Positions 29,956 through 42,073 of a stretch of 64,000 bases of DNA are shown one piece after another; within the stretch, counting starts at the first letter, position 1, and each line of letters begins with the position of its first letter. The DNA is from Micractinium sp. NFX-FRZ. Taxonomy: Eukaryota > Chlorophyta > Trebouxiophyceae > Chlorellales > Chlorellaceae. A model generated the notes under the pieces. The model saw nothing but the letters and a program-made list of their open reading frames with translations. It was not told the origin of the DNA and ran no database searches. The stretch is from the NCBI GenBank assembly GCA_029339195.1, contig JAPTJF010000008.1, positions 186,001-250,000 on the forward strand, given 5' to 3'. The position numbers and the translations under genes were made by a program.

Positions 29956-30421
29956 ATGTACCTCATGTATTTCGTTAACGAGAAGGGCGAGCGGGAGTAC
30001 ACGCTCAAGGTGCGGTGGGCATGCAGCGCCGCCAAGCTGCCGGCGTGAGCCTGCTTCGGAACAGGTGGTGAATCATTTAGCAGGGCGTTGCAGCACCACG
30101 GAGCTCCGATGCACTGTCACCACCTGCCGCCTGCCGCCTGCCGCCCCGCACGCCGGTTGCCTTGGCCAGGCGCGCCGTGCCCTGCGCCCTTCTCTTCCCA
30201 CCCACCCCAGTCCAATGCTCGCCTGCTCCACCCTCACGCCTCCAACCTCCCTCCTTGCCCGCCGCCCCGCCCGCCCGCAGAAGAACGCCCCCGACGGCAC
30301 CCCCACCGCCTCGGCGCACCCCGCACGCTTCTCCCCCGACGACAAGTTCAGCCGGGAGCGCACAACCACCAAGAAGCGCTTTGGCCTGCTTGTCACCCAG
30401 CGCGAGGGGCACCAGTACTGA
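29956..30421 (+). CDS. NOP10: NOP10, H/ACA snoRNP subunit
   Basis: Two exons, 29956-30009 and 30281-30421, join in phase 0 to give 64 residues, the usual length of eukaryotic NOP10. The protein starts [18 protein letters not shown] and continues with [18 protein letters not shown] and [12 protein letters not shown], the conserved NOP10 core. NOP10 binds the pseudouridine synthase Cbf5/dyskerin within H/ACA ribonucleoproteins, which guide rRNA pseudouridylation and rRNA processing in the nucleolus. The intron carries C-rich sequence and no other frame of interest. The gene is divergent from GT31 and convergent with the unknown gene at 31760-33791. Confidence 0.97.
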
Positions 30422-31759
30422 GCTGCTGAGCATGCGAGCCGGCTCTGTGGGCCACGGGGGCATGCCAGCTTGCGCACAGGGCACCCTCCACCGCCGCCGG
30501 CATACCCAGTTGTTTGGTGGTGGTCGGTGGTGCGCCTGACAACCCCCTGCCCGGAAGGCCGCAGTGCATCCTCCACTTGCCCCACCCCCGATTTTCCTTT
30601 CTAGACAACTCACCTGACTCCATGACTGTTTGTTCCCTCATGACCCCTCCCCTCCCTTTCGGCGCTCCCCTCTCCCCCGCTCCTCCCTCCTGCTTGCCGT
30701 GCCCCCCCCCTCTGCCTTGGGCCTGTACTGCACATCTCACAACACACACATGCTGCCTTGATGTTGATCCATAGTGTCATCACAACAACGTTCCATTCAT
30801 CTGGACATCGCGTCAACACACAGGGCGCAGCAAACCAGCAGTAGCTTGGGCCGTGCGTTATGCAGCGCTCTGCCAGGTCTACATGAGAGGATGGCCGCGA
30901 GAGTCAGTAGGGGCCCCATCCAGCAGGTGGCAGGACATGTGTTGTTGTTGCATGGCTAGTGGGTGTATTTGTAGTAGCCAAACAACCGATGTCAAGGGGC
31001 AGGTTGTTTGGCCACAGCAAAGCAACAGGTTGAGGGTGAGCAATGGGTCATGGGGCATGGCTTTTCTAAGGGTGCCGAGGCAGCGGGGCATGTGGCGGCA
31101 GGGTAGACAGCGGAAGCAGGGGACAGCCGCGAGTTGGTAGGTGGTGAAAAGAGAGGGGCAGGTTGCAGCGGGAGAGGGAACTGTGTCACAGGCGGGCGGG
31201 AGGGGGAGCCAACACTTGGCTCGGCAGATAAAGGGTCAGTCGATCTATTCAGCCTGGTGGCCCAGCCAGAAATGGGGCTGAGCAGGTGGAAGAAGGGGTC
31301 GGGAGTTGCAGGCACCAGGGGGTGGGCAAGGTGGCAGTCGAGTGTATGGCAAACGGGGGCGCATGCGGTGGGTTATGGGGAACATGTGCATGCCCCTGCC
31401 ACTTGCAAAACCCGTGCTGGTACGGGAAAACGAACAAACACAAGGTGTGGGGCTTTGGTGGTACAACACGCATGCTGTGGACGCTACACAAAAGCAGAGG
31501 TCAAGATCACACAAGCACGGTTAAAGTGCAGGGTCGAGGGAGGAGCAGAGGAGTCGAGGTGCAGGAAGTAGTGCGCTTTAGGAGTGCGGAGGTGTGAGGG
31601 GCGAGCGGCATGAGATTGTGAGGGTTGGGGCAGCAAAATTGGGGGGTGGAGGGCACGCCGCCACCCTTATGAATGACCTGAGCTGGCAGTAGCAGCCAGC
31701 TGCTGCAGCTGGCGGACATGCTTAGTGGAGGCAGGTCAATCAGGGGCACACTTGGCCTC
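30422..31759. other. Convergent intergenic spacer
   Basis: 1.3 kb between convergent genes. It is C/T-rich on + to about 30770 and G-rich beyond 31000, as expected for two opposing 3' UTRs. No gene-like frame is visible. Confidence 0.5.
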
Positions 31760-33791
31760 TTAGCACTTGCTGTGCAACACGGCATGCTTGCCATGCAGCG
31801 CTGCACGCGTGGCAGCCACGTGTGCTGCCACCTCATCAGCCGCCACAACCAGCATGGGTGCCTGCACACCCCGCTGCTGCTGGACGGGACAGTGGCTCCA
31901 CCTTTGAGGCCAGGCGTGATGGCACGCGTCCTGAGCCAGCACGGCCATGCAGACGAGGGCCAGCGCTGCAACTGCAATGAGCGTGGCCTCATCCACCAGC
32001 GCCAACGCGCCGCCGCCGGCTGCCTGCGGCTGCAGCAGCTGCGGCTGCTGCCCTCCGGCGCCCTGCAGCTGCTGGAAAGTCTGCTCCCGCACCACCACGC
32101 GCAGCCGGTGGAAAGTCTGCTCCCGCACCACCACGCGCAGCCGGATTGCGGTGGCGCCGCCGCTGCCGCTGCGGCCCAGCCCAGCGGCAGCCTTGCGGCC
32201 CAGCCGCGCCTCACCGTGGGCTGCCGCCAGCGCCAGCTGGTCGAGCAGCGCTGCCTGGCCGTCGCTGCTGCGACCGCTGCTGCTGGCAGCGCTGCCCATC
32301 TGCTGCTGCTGTCGCTGCTGGTCGGGCAGGGCCAGTCGGTCCAGCAGGGACCCAAGCTGCCCCTCAGGCTGCTCCCTGACCACCACCACCACACGGACGC
32401 GTACAGCGGATGCCTGGCTGGCTTCCCCCTGCTGCGCCTGCTGTGCCACCGCCAGCGCTGGGCGGCGGGGGCCAAAGAGCTTCACGGGCTGCCACAGGTC
32501 TCTCTCGGAGGGCTGCTCGTAGGAGGAGGCAGGGTGCGGCTGCGACAGGGGGAGGGAGATGGGGGGGTGGTTGGCACGGAGCTGGCACAGTGTGCTGTGT
32601 CATGTGAGCAGCGAGCTCTGAAGCTGAGCCGTGGCCCACTGCACCCACACAAACCCGCCCAGCAGCCCAGCATGCCCAAGGCTCTGCTGCACCACGTCTC
32701 AGCACCCCAGCACACACACCCAGCAGCCAACAGCAGTTCCCACACTGACACCTGGCACACACCTGGTGCTGGTCGAGCGCTTCAGGTCGATCAAACACAG
32801 TCATGGGCAGGCGCCGCTCCAGGTCCTCCTCAGCACCACTGCTGCTGCTGCTGCGTGCATGGTCAAATGCGGGCATGGGCAGGCGCCGCTCCCAACCCTC
32901 CGCATTGTTGCTGCCCCAATCCTCAGCAGCATCACTGCTGCTGCTGCTGCTGCCCTGCACGCTGTCTGGCAGCGGGCCGCTGCCGGCTGCCCCCTCCTCG
33001 TTGCTGCCTGGCTGCTCAGCGCCGACCCCCTGGCTTGTGGCGCCAGTCTCCATGCCCTCTTCTTCGCTCAGCAGGCCGTTGGAAGCGGGCTGGTCAAGTG
33101 GAGGGAGCTCCTGGGGGTGGGGTGCCAGCCAGGAGGCTGGCAGGTTCAGAGCGCTGGCCAGAGCGTTGGCGGCCGCACGCAGCGGGGAGGCACGCCGGGA
33201 GCTCTCGTGCTCAACCGACACAATCTCCACTCCGCGGGGCAGGCGGGTGCCGGCCTGCGGCGGCAGCGGTGGGGAGGCACGGTGAGAGGGAGGGGCCGGT
33301 GAGAGGGGTGTGCGTGGGGAAGATGCCGCGCTTAGCTTGTGACAGGGCTGTGAGACGGATGGGCTTTGCCGGTGCACCGCACAGTCGGTGATTGGCAGCT
33401 GCGGCACGCCCGGCAGACGTGCCCTGCCAACAGGCAACCAGTCCGCCTGCCAGTGCTGCCACCTCCGGACGTTGCCCAGCACCTGTGCCGTTAGCAGCTT
33501 GCGAAGCAGCTCCTCCATCAACGCGTCCTTGCCCAGGCCGTGCACCGAGTTACTGGGCAGCTGCAGGGAAGCACGCATCACTCGGGCGCTGCCGGGCGGG
33601 GGCACGTCGGTAGCGGCAGCGGCGGCGGCGCCTGCACCGTAGTGCCACTTTTGTGCCGCCTCAGTCTGCAGCCGTTGAATCCATGACCGGGCGCCATCGC
33701 TCAAGGCATGAGCTCCGTCCAGTCGGAGGTGGGTGCCAACAGCGGCCAGCAGGAGGAGAGACGAGACGCAGAGGGCGGGGCGCAGCAACAT
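31760..33791 (-). CDS. Secretory/membrane protein of unknown family
   Basis: Three phase-0 exons, 33791-33483, 33254-32763 and 32539-31760, give 526 residues. The ATG at 33791 starts a clear signal peptide (MLLRPALCVSSLLLLAAVG). The middle is acidic and Ser-rich (SSSSSSDAAEDW) with two related motifs, ERRLPMPAFDHA and ERRLPMTVFDRP. The third exon has repeated Val-rich motifs: RVRVVVVVREQPEGQLG, then RLRVVVREQTFHR and RLRVVVREQTFQQ, the last two from a perfect-period 36-bp duplication. A hydrophobic segment (LIAVAALALVCMAVLA, about residues 455-470) near the C-terminus suggests a single-pass membrane protein with a ~56-residue tail. I do not recognise the family. The 3' end could contain a further intron. 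Confidence 0.72.
32074..32145 (-). repeat. 36-bp tandem duplication in coding sequence
   Basis: GGAAAGTCTGCTCCCGCACC plus ACCACGCGCAGCCG occurs at 32074 and again at 32110. It duplicates 12 residues (RVVVREQTF plus a linker) in frame. Confidence 0.95.
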
Positions 33792-34755
33792 CCTCACCAG
33801 CCTGCAGGCAGGGGAAAGGGGAGCCGCTCAGCGCCCACATCTCCAATAACCATGATGACGCCGCTATGCCAGGCAGAGGCCGCACGGAAACTGCTGCAGC
33901 AGCCGACAGCTGCCTGCGACAGCCAGGTTTGGGTCCAAACATCCCGTTTCGTGGTGGCGCCTTGCAGCTGCCCGCGCTGCGCTCGACACACCTGCACGTC
34001 TCAGCGAGGCCGTTGTGAGGGAGCCGCGGCCGCTGTAAGCGGCTGAAACCTGTCGGCAAGACGCCCGTTGCCGGTTTTTACCGCTTGATGGCGAGCAGCG
34101 GCCCAAGTGCACGGTGGATTGCATGCGAATGCAGGAGATGCCGTGTGCGTGTGCATTTCGATTCAGGGGAGCCCACTCCCAACGACCGGCGCTGAGCTGG
34201 ACAGGTGCTTATGGTGAAATCACAGAAGATCAGCCTGGCTGCATGTGTGAAGCTGCTGTGATGCTCCGTCCTGGTTATGCCTTTTTATTATCGTCAAGAC
34301 TCATTTCACCAGCGCAATCACACCTGCAGGGGTGGTGAAGCGGCTGCCGCTCGCAGCAGTGGTGACGATGTTGACATCAACAGGAGTGGGGGGCGGCGGG
34401 ATACCTATTTCACAGTTCTGCTCAGATAATGATGATCTGAGCACAAAACTTTGAGGGGGATTGAACAGGTCGTCAAGAAGATGATACTCGAACCAAAGTG
34501 CGGTGCCGCCCGTACCTGGCGGCAGCGGCAACGTGGGCAGGCGGGCACACAGGCACACAGTTGCACATATTGGCTGTTTTAACAGGCTTTAACCGCTTCC
34601 GAAATATCATATCTGAGTGGACAACTGGATGGACAAGTTCTGGGTGGCTTACGACACGGGTGCGGCTGCTCCCGCCCCGCCACGCTGGCGTGGCGGCCCA
34701 ACTCAGCACGCCTCTTCTCTCAACGGCAGGAGCCCTGATGGTCTGAGCATCAACC
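33792..34755. promoter_or_regulatory. Divergent intergenic region, unknown gene / SWAP
   Basis: 964 bp between divergent ATGs. It is less GC-rich than its surroundings around 34250-34480 (for example TTTTTATTATCGTCAAG). It presumably holds both promoters; no specific site is identified. Confidence 0.45.
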
Positions 34756-37700
34756 ATGGACCGCAAGCGGGCCAAGCGCCCCAGACGGGGCCCGCAAAAA
34801 CAGCAGCAGCCCTTCGCGGGGCTGCAGGCCGGCGGCGGCGAGCGGTGAGTGTTTATCGAAAGTCGATGGCATACGAGGCGTCAAGCAGGAGGATGCCGCG
34901 CAGCAGGAGCCCCTCTCAGCCAAGGACGCTGCACGGCCGCTGAGACCTGTTCCGCCTGCCGCCGCCTCCCCTCGCCCGCCCCTCCTTTGCCTGGGCGCAG
35001 CGAGGGCCTGTCCGTGTTTGGCGTGCCGGCAGAGATATTCTGCGACCCGCAGGCTGCGGCAGACATACAGGAGGGCAAGGGCCTGGTGCCCGCTTTTGGG
35101 GACCCAGATGACCTGGCAGACCGTTGGGACGCCAGGTGGGTGCTCGGTGCTGGCGTGGGTGCTGTCAAGCGGCAGGCAGGCCTGAACGGCCCAATCACCT
35201 GCTGGGCCAAGCCACGGCGCCCGATGATTGCAGAGGCAATGCCGGGGAGCACGCCTGTTGCTTAGACAGGCCTCCGTTGCTGCCCCGCGGGCTGCCACAA
35301 CCACCAGCGTGCTCCACCCTTGGCCTCCCCCTGCCCCTGCCCCGCTGTGCTTCCCCTCCCCCTGCCCTGCCCTGGCAGGCTGCTGCTTGACCCCATCTCG
35401 CTAGCTGCCTCCGCCCGCCGGCGCCCCTCTGCCGCCGCTAGCGCTGCCGAGCATGAGGCGGCGGTGCTGGCGGTAGAGGGAGGCGGCGTCAGCTGGGAGC
35501 AGCTGCAGCAGGAGCGGTACCGGGACCTGGATCCAAGGCGGGAGCATGAGCTGCAGGTGCTGCGCTGCGCTGCGCTGGGATGTGCTGTCCTGTGCTGTGC
35601 TATCTTGGGCGCTGGGGTGTCCGCTGCACTGCTGCGCATGCAGCAGTGGTGCTGCCTGCTTAAAGCCCCAGCTCCATCCGGCCTGCATGGCAGAAGAGGT
35701 ATAGCAGGGGGGTGGGTATTCATCTGGCCAGCAAGCCGCAGCCACCGGGGTCATGCACCCACTGCGCCCCTGCCCGCTCTGCTGCCTGCAGCGCCACGGC
35801 CGCCTGCTGCCGCCCGCGGGTCGGATGTATTACCGGCCGGGCGAAGACGAGGCGGAAGAGGAGGAGGAGGAGGAGGAGGCCCACGGCAGCCATAGCTATG
35901 AGGGCGCGCTTCCGCCGCCGCCGCTGCACCCGCCAGGCAGCGCAGGCGGGCACAGCTACGAGGGCGCGCTTCCGCCGCCGATGATGCCGCCCCCGCCGCT
36001 GCCGTCGCGCCGGGCAGGCGCTGCTGGCGGCGGCGGCCAGTTTGGGGCTGTGGGATTCAGCTACCCCGAGGCAGCACCTGGCGGCGGCACAGGCCAGTAT
36101 GCGGCTGTGGGGTTCAGTTATGAGTCACCAGAACCAGAGTGGCAGGAGGAGGAAGAGGAGGGAGGAGGGGCAGATGGCCGTTTTATGGAGGGGGGAGAGG
36201 GGCGCGCACGAGGGGCAGCGGCAGCGCAGGGCTCGCTGCACGCGGAGCGGCAGCGGCAGCAGCAACAGCAGCAGCAGCAAGAGGCGGAGCCATTTTCGGC
36301 ACCGTTTCTGGTCCCTGCACGGCTGCGGGGGCACCTGCCCGCCACGCAGCGGCACTACAAGGTGCGCTCTCTTTGCCCGCCGACATGTCACCCTTGTTGT
36401 GCCTCCCCGCTACGGTGCAGCTGTGTACTTAACTTCATTATTCATTACACTGAGTCACTGCTTGTTTACTGCGTGGCCTGTGCAGGTGGTGCGCCAGACC
36501 GCCGACTTTGTGCGTGAGGGGGGCGCCCAGCTGGAGGTGCTGCTGCGGGTGAAGCAGGCGGGCAACCCCACCTTTGCCTTCCTGCAGCCGGGGGACCGCC
36601 TGCACCCTTTCTTCAGGTGGGCGCCTGCTCTGGCGGCTGTGCACAGTAGGGAGCCTGGCCTGTGGGGCGCAGCGATGCAGGGGGGGGTGCAAGGGGAGCA
36701 GGGGCGGCTCCTGGGCGGTGCCGGAGGCAGTACGCGTGCTGCGCATGCCGCCACGGCTGCATGCGGGTGATGTAGCAGGTAGCAGGCATCTGGGAGGACA
36801 GGAGTTTAGGGGAGCATTGTGTGGACATGCTGCCAGCCGCACAGCAATGCTGTCCTACTGTCTTTGTTGTGTTGCTGCTGGGCCTCCTGTGCTGCAGGTG
36901 GCTCATCGAGTGCGATTCCGCTGACCGCGCTGAGATCAGCGCAGCACCTGGCGCCAGCGTGGACAGCGCCAGCCTGGCAGAACCGGCCGCTGCACACACA
37001 ACAGCCGCTGCTGCGCTGGCACATCAGGCAGGGCAGTTGGAGCAGCTGCCTGGCACGTCAGGGCTGCAGGAGGAGCCGGCAGGGGCAGAGCAGCAGCAGC
37101 AGCAGGAGGGGTATGGTGCAGCGGAAGAGGAGATGGAGGAGGAGGACGAGGAGGCAGTAGAGTATGGGCCGGCGCTACCACCTCCGCCAGATGGCCTGCA
37201 GCTGCTGGGAGGCTATGACGACAACTGGCAGCAGCTGGAGGAGCAGCAGGAGGAGCAGCGAGAGCAGGACGATGCAAAGCAGGCGCAGCAGGAGGGCGAG
37301 GAGCGGGCTGCTGCGCCGGCGGCGACGGAGGCGCAGGAGGAGCAGGCCGCTGCCGGGGAAGCTGCGGAGGAGGCGCGGCCTGCACAGGAGGCGGCGGTGG
37401 CAGCTGCACCAGCGCTGCCTCAGGAAAAGCCGCGTGCGGCAGCAGCGGCCCAGGGGCAGGACCAGCCAGCAGCAGAGGTGGCGGCAGGACCAACGGCGGA
37501 TGCGGCGGGGGAGCCACCGGTGGCAGCAGCAGAGCAGGAGCCAGCGCCGCCGCCGGGGTTGCCAGCCGATGCGTGGGAAATCATGCGGAAGCTGACACAG
37601 TTTGTGCAGGTGGGGCATGCAATGGTTTGGGTGGGGTTGGCGCTGCGGTGGGACGTGCACTGCCTGCTGCTCCCCCGTGTCTGTTGACAGCCACCCCAGC

Positions 37701-39198
37701 CCTCCGCCTCAGGCTCGTGTGCTGACCCCCTAACAGCCCATGCTGTGCTCTTCAGAGTGCTGTGCAGCTGCTGGCGCAGGGCCCCCGCCTCCCTGCATCC
37801 AGTGGGGCGTGTGCTGCGTGCTGTGTATGCTGTGGTGCACCTGCCCATGCATCCCCTGGCCTGGCCTCCTGCCTGCACCGCACCGTCACTCTGTCCCGAC
37901 AGGTTGTAGCAATGCCAATTGTTGGCGGCGCTCTGCGGGGCACACTGGCTAGCTTGCCAACAGGCTTGAGGCCTGCGGGCGGCTGGCTTCGGATGGTCAA
38001 CTTGGGGAGCTGATGTGCTGTACTTATGAAACACACTTCCTGGCTTTGCGGTCGCGTGCTGACCCACGCACACACTGTGCCGGTGCTGGCCTGCCTGGGG
38101 CTCTGGCTGGGCCCAGGTGCCTTGTGCCTGGCTGGCCTGAGGACTGACAGCCTGCTGCCTGTCCCTTTTTTGGGACGCCGGCCCGCCTCTCCCCGCCCCC
38201 CCCGCTGCCCGCCTGCAGAAGAACGGCGCTCAATTTGAAGCGGTTGTGCGGGCCAGGGAGGCCCGCAATCCACGCTTTGCCTTCCTGTACCCGCAGCACC
38301 CGTACCACAGGCACTACAGGTGAGCATGCATGTATGTATGTCCCTCTGACACAATGGTTGCTGAGTGTGTGTGCCTGACCGACAGGCGCGTGTGGCGGTA
38401 CAGCAAGGGTCTCTTGCGCCGCCGCCTGCCCAGCTGCCCTGTCCTACCCCCGTAGAAGTACCCCCAGGGGGCAGCGTGCGCGCACTGCATAGCTGCTGCC
38501 GAGTGATCTGTCGCACCCTGGCTTCCAGTGCTATTCCCCCACTGGCTTCACTGATTGGCTCGCTGGTTCAACCGCCTGCCGTGCAGTGCGCTGCTGGCCG
38601 AGTGCCTGGGCCCGGAGGAAGCCGAAGCGGTGCTGGCTGCAGCCGCCGAGGCGGCTGAAGAGGCAGAGGGGCGGCGGCTGGCAGCGGTGCTGGTGCGCTC
38701 CGCCTTTGCGGCTGCCATAGCAGAGGCCGAGGTTGAGGCGGCTGCCGCCGCAGCTGCCACCGCTTCGGCTTCCGCGCAGGCAGGCGCGGATGCAGGTGCG
38801 GCGGCAGCGAGGGTAGTGGCAGGCAAGCTTGCTCCGCCCACGGTCCACTATGGCGCGCCGCCCACTGGCGCCGGCGAGGCGCAAGCGCCAGAGGCAGCTG
38901 CGGCTGCAGCCGCCACCGGTGGGGGTGCAGCGCAGGCAGAGGTGCTGCCTGGCGGGGCGCTGCCTCCGTGGCTGTTGGACAAGAAGGCGGCAGCTGGCAA
39001 GAAGCTGCGGGCCAACCCCTCGATTGCCAAGGTCAGGGCGCGGCTGGCGGCAGCTGCAGAGGCAGCTGCCACGGCAGAGGGAGCTGCTGCAGAGGGGGCA
39101 GCCGAAGAGGGCGATGGCGGCGGTGAGGGCGCAGAGGAGGCAGGAGAGGGCAGCGATGGCGGTGCAGCTGCGCAGCAGCAGGAGCAGGAGCCGGAGAG

Positions 39199-39233
<35 letters not shown>

Positions 39234-40513
39234 AGCTGGCGGCAACAGCGCCCGAACCCTCAGAGGCTGAAATCGAGGAGCAACGCAAGGCAGAGCGCCG
39301 CAGGTGTGTGCCCTGCTGCTGACTATGTGCCGCTGCTGCTGCTGCTGCTGATGATGATGATAATGTGCGGCTGCCGCCGAGGCTGCTGCTGCTGCCGCTG
39401 ATGTGCCTGCTGCTGGCCCGGCGCTCCGCAGCCAATGGTGCCGCCCAGCAGCTTAAGATCTATGGTGCACAGGGTGGGGGGGAGCGGGGGCCGGTTGAAG
39501 GTGGCAGCAGTACGCCTCCACCCTGTGTGCCCCCAGCCCCTTACATTCAAACGACTACGTTGCACTTGGCGTCTGCCTGCAGGCGCGCACGTGAGCTGCT
39601 GGCGCAGCGGCAGCAGCAGCAGGCGCTGGAAGCTGCCCGGCAGCGACAGCAGCAGCTCGCCGAGATTGCGGTGCACCGCCGCGCTTTCTTGCTGGCCGAT
39701 GACTCAGCGCCAGCTGGCGGGGAGGAGGGCGCAGGCGCCGCCGCCGCCGCCGCCGCTGCTGCACTTGCTGGCACCGGTGCTGCCGCCACCCCAGCGGTGC
39801 CGACGCTTGAGGACTTGGCTCTTCGGCTGCGCATGCGGCGGGCAGCCTCCAGTGAAGCCCTGTCGGCCGGAGGGAGCCGACCCGCCAGCGCTGCCAGCAG
39901 CGGCGGCAGCGAGGCGGAACGGCCCGCGACTGGTGCGCCACCTGAGCAGCCACAGCATCTCCCACAGCAGCAGCAGCAGCAGCACGCGCAGCCGGCGAAG
40001 CAGCTGGCGGGGCGGCCGCCCCGGCCGGCAGAGGCGCTGGCGCAGCACCGGGCGGCCTTTGCAGGTGGGACGGCCAGCGGCAGTGCGGCATCGCCGCCAC
40101 CAGCTGCGGTGGCAGCAGGAGCAGCAGCGGGACGAGGGCCACACACGGAGGAGGCTCCCGCAGCGGGTCCTGCCAGCGAGGCGTCGCAGCATCTGCGGCG
40201 GATCCGGGAGCGGATCGCGGCCGCCAGAGCGGCAGGCGCGATGGAAGGGGCGGCAGCAGGCACAGCAGGCACAGCGGGTGCAGCAGCTGATTCTGACGCT
40301 ACGGCGGAACGTGGTGCTTCTTTTGAAGCCCGAGGACGGAGCCAGAGCCGTGAGCGCAGGGCCAGCAGCAGCAGCAGCAGCGATGGCAGCAGCAGGAGTA
40401 GCAGCGGGGAGTCGCGCAGGCGGGGCAGCCGCAGCCAGCAGTCTGGGCGCCGGCAGCGCAGCCGCAGCCGCAGCGGGGGGGGCAGGGAGCGCAAGCGCCG
40501 GCGGAAGCACCGC

Positions 40514-40546
<33 letters not shown>

Positions 40547-40750
40547 CGGGGACACAAGCGGGGGCAGAGCAAGGGCCACAAGCGAAGCAGAGCAGAGAGG
40601 CGCAGCCGCAGCCGCAGCCGCCAAGCACCGCGCCCGGCGAGTCAAGCTGGCAGCGCTGGCGCGGCCCCTGCGGGTGCTCCCGCCGGCGCTGCCGGTCCCA
40701 ACGCCGGCCTGCTGGCACGGGTGCGCTCTGCACTGAAGGACCTGAAGTGA
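34756..40750 (+). CDS. SFSWAP: SWAP/SFSWAP-type splicing regulator (two SURP domains, RS tail)
   Basis: Nine phase-consistent exons: 34756-34844, 35001-35135, 35379-35556, 35792-36361, 36486-36616, 36898-37609, 38219-38319, 38587-39303 and 39583-40750 (1266 residues). A basic start (MDRKRAKRPRRGPQ) leads into a DRY-EERY-like domain (SVFGVPAEIFCD, WDARLLLDPISL, ERYRDLD). SURP1 is about residues 325-368 (VVRQTADFVREGGAQLEVLL up to FAFLQPGDRLHPFFRW). SURP2 is about 593-640 (AWEIMRKLTQFVQKNGAQFE up to FAFLYPQHPYHRHYRS). The C-terminus carries long SR/RS runs (RSRSRSRRRG). This order matches the suppressor-of-white-apricot family, nuclear regulators of alternative splicing. Long Glu, Gln and Ala runs make it larger than its animal relatives. 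Given the duplicated splice sites in this genome, a splice-choice regulator is of interest. Confidence 0.93.
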
Positions 40751-42073
40751 TGAGATTTTTGATAAGATTGTGCCATCATGCTCCGCCTTCCCCTTCTGTT
40801 GAGGCAGGCTGTGGCTCGCCTGGGTGTGCCCCCAGTTGCAGCATGTAATGCATGGTTCGCGCTTTTACAGGATTCAACCTGGGAGGATGGAACGGCTTAC
40901 TTTATTTCGGCTCAGCATGGGACGAAGAGATGTGCGGAGGTCAAAGGCTAAAAGAGATTTCAGGGGACACGTGGGGTTTATGAGGAGGCGCATGGGCGGT
41001 CTGTCTGTCTGTGCCGGAGGGAGAACAGTTTTGGATGCCCGCAGGGGTGGGCGCCAATCACGGCGCCTCCAATTATGAGTGCTGGAAACAAGGCCGGACA
41101 GTGCGCGAGGCTAGTGTGCAGGGGAGGAGTGCACCTGGGAGTGTGGGAGGCTATGAGTTCAGGAGAGGCAATAAAGGGAGGAGAGAAGGCGCGTGCACAC
41201 GGGTGCGAGGCCTGGAGGGCGAGGCAGGCTCGGGCGCAGCAGCCAGGCAGCAGGAGTCACGAAAAGCAGGCAAGGGTGTTGTGTGAATGCGTGAGGTGGG
41301 GCCCTCTGGGCTGGGATTATAAGAATAGCACCTGGCGAAGGGAGGGAAGGGCGGCACACAGGGGGCCGACTGACGCGCAGGAGTGAGGTGAGGCTGGGCA
41401 TCTGAAGCGGAGCCCGCCAGGGAGTGGCATGGCTGAGTGAGGGCGCCGTCGCCGCATCAGCGGGGTGGGGGTGGGGGTGCACCAACAAATGGAGGCTGGG
41501 ACCAGTATGAATTGGCGGGGTGCGTGAGCGCCGTGTGGGTGGGGGTGCAGCGCCTGAGCGGCCTCCTGCCTCCACAGGGGGGCGCGTGCCCGAGCAACGG
41601 GGTACATGCATGCGGTGGAGAGGCTGGTTGGTGGTAATGGAGCAAGTGCTTGGTAATAGTCAGCGTGAGAGTGAGGGAGTGGGGTGGGTGAGAGCTGGGC
41701 CCCCCAGGACGGGCGGGGTTGGGGGGGTCAGAAGTGGCAGCTCTGGCAGGTGTCAGTGCTGCTGGCATGTAGGCGGCGGGGGGGGGGGGGTGGGCAAAGC
41801 GGGATGGAGAGGAGCAGGGTTTGCGGGGGAGGGGAGGTGAATGGCTTCGGGCAGAGGAGAGCGCTGGCAAAGTGCATGGGATGGCAGCAGGGAGGCTTTG
41901 AAGGGGGTACCAGGTTGTTGGGTCTGAAGCGGCAGACTCTAGGACGCAGCAGGCGGAGGTGTGGACATGCCAGGCGCAGGAGGTGAGCAGAGCCAGCCGC
42001 CTCGAGGTGGGGGGGGAGGCATCTTTTTGAGCGGCGGCAGCATGTCCCGCTGGGCGCATGGCGGGGGCAGGAC
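40751..42073. other. Convergent spacer, SWAP / ankyrin gene 2
   Basis: Holds the 3' UTRs of both genes. Strongly purine-rich on the + strand from about 41090. No family-like frame is seen. Confidence 0.5.
40844..40848 (+). terminator. TGTAA poly(A) signal for SWAP
   Basis: TGTAA lies 94 bases after the stop at 40750. Confidence 0.65.

Noticed and set aside
33791..33797. Start two codons earlier in the unknown secreted protein
   Set aside because: The codon at 33797 is GTG. The first ATG is at 33791 and directly begins the signal peptide.
39547..40581. Long open frame on the minus strand (344 codons) opposite the SWAP tail
   Set aside because: It is the antisense of GC-rich Ala/Gln/Arg codons, gives a low-complexity product, and has no family similarity.
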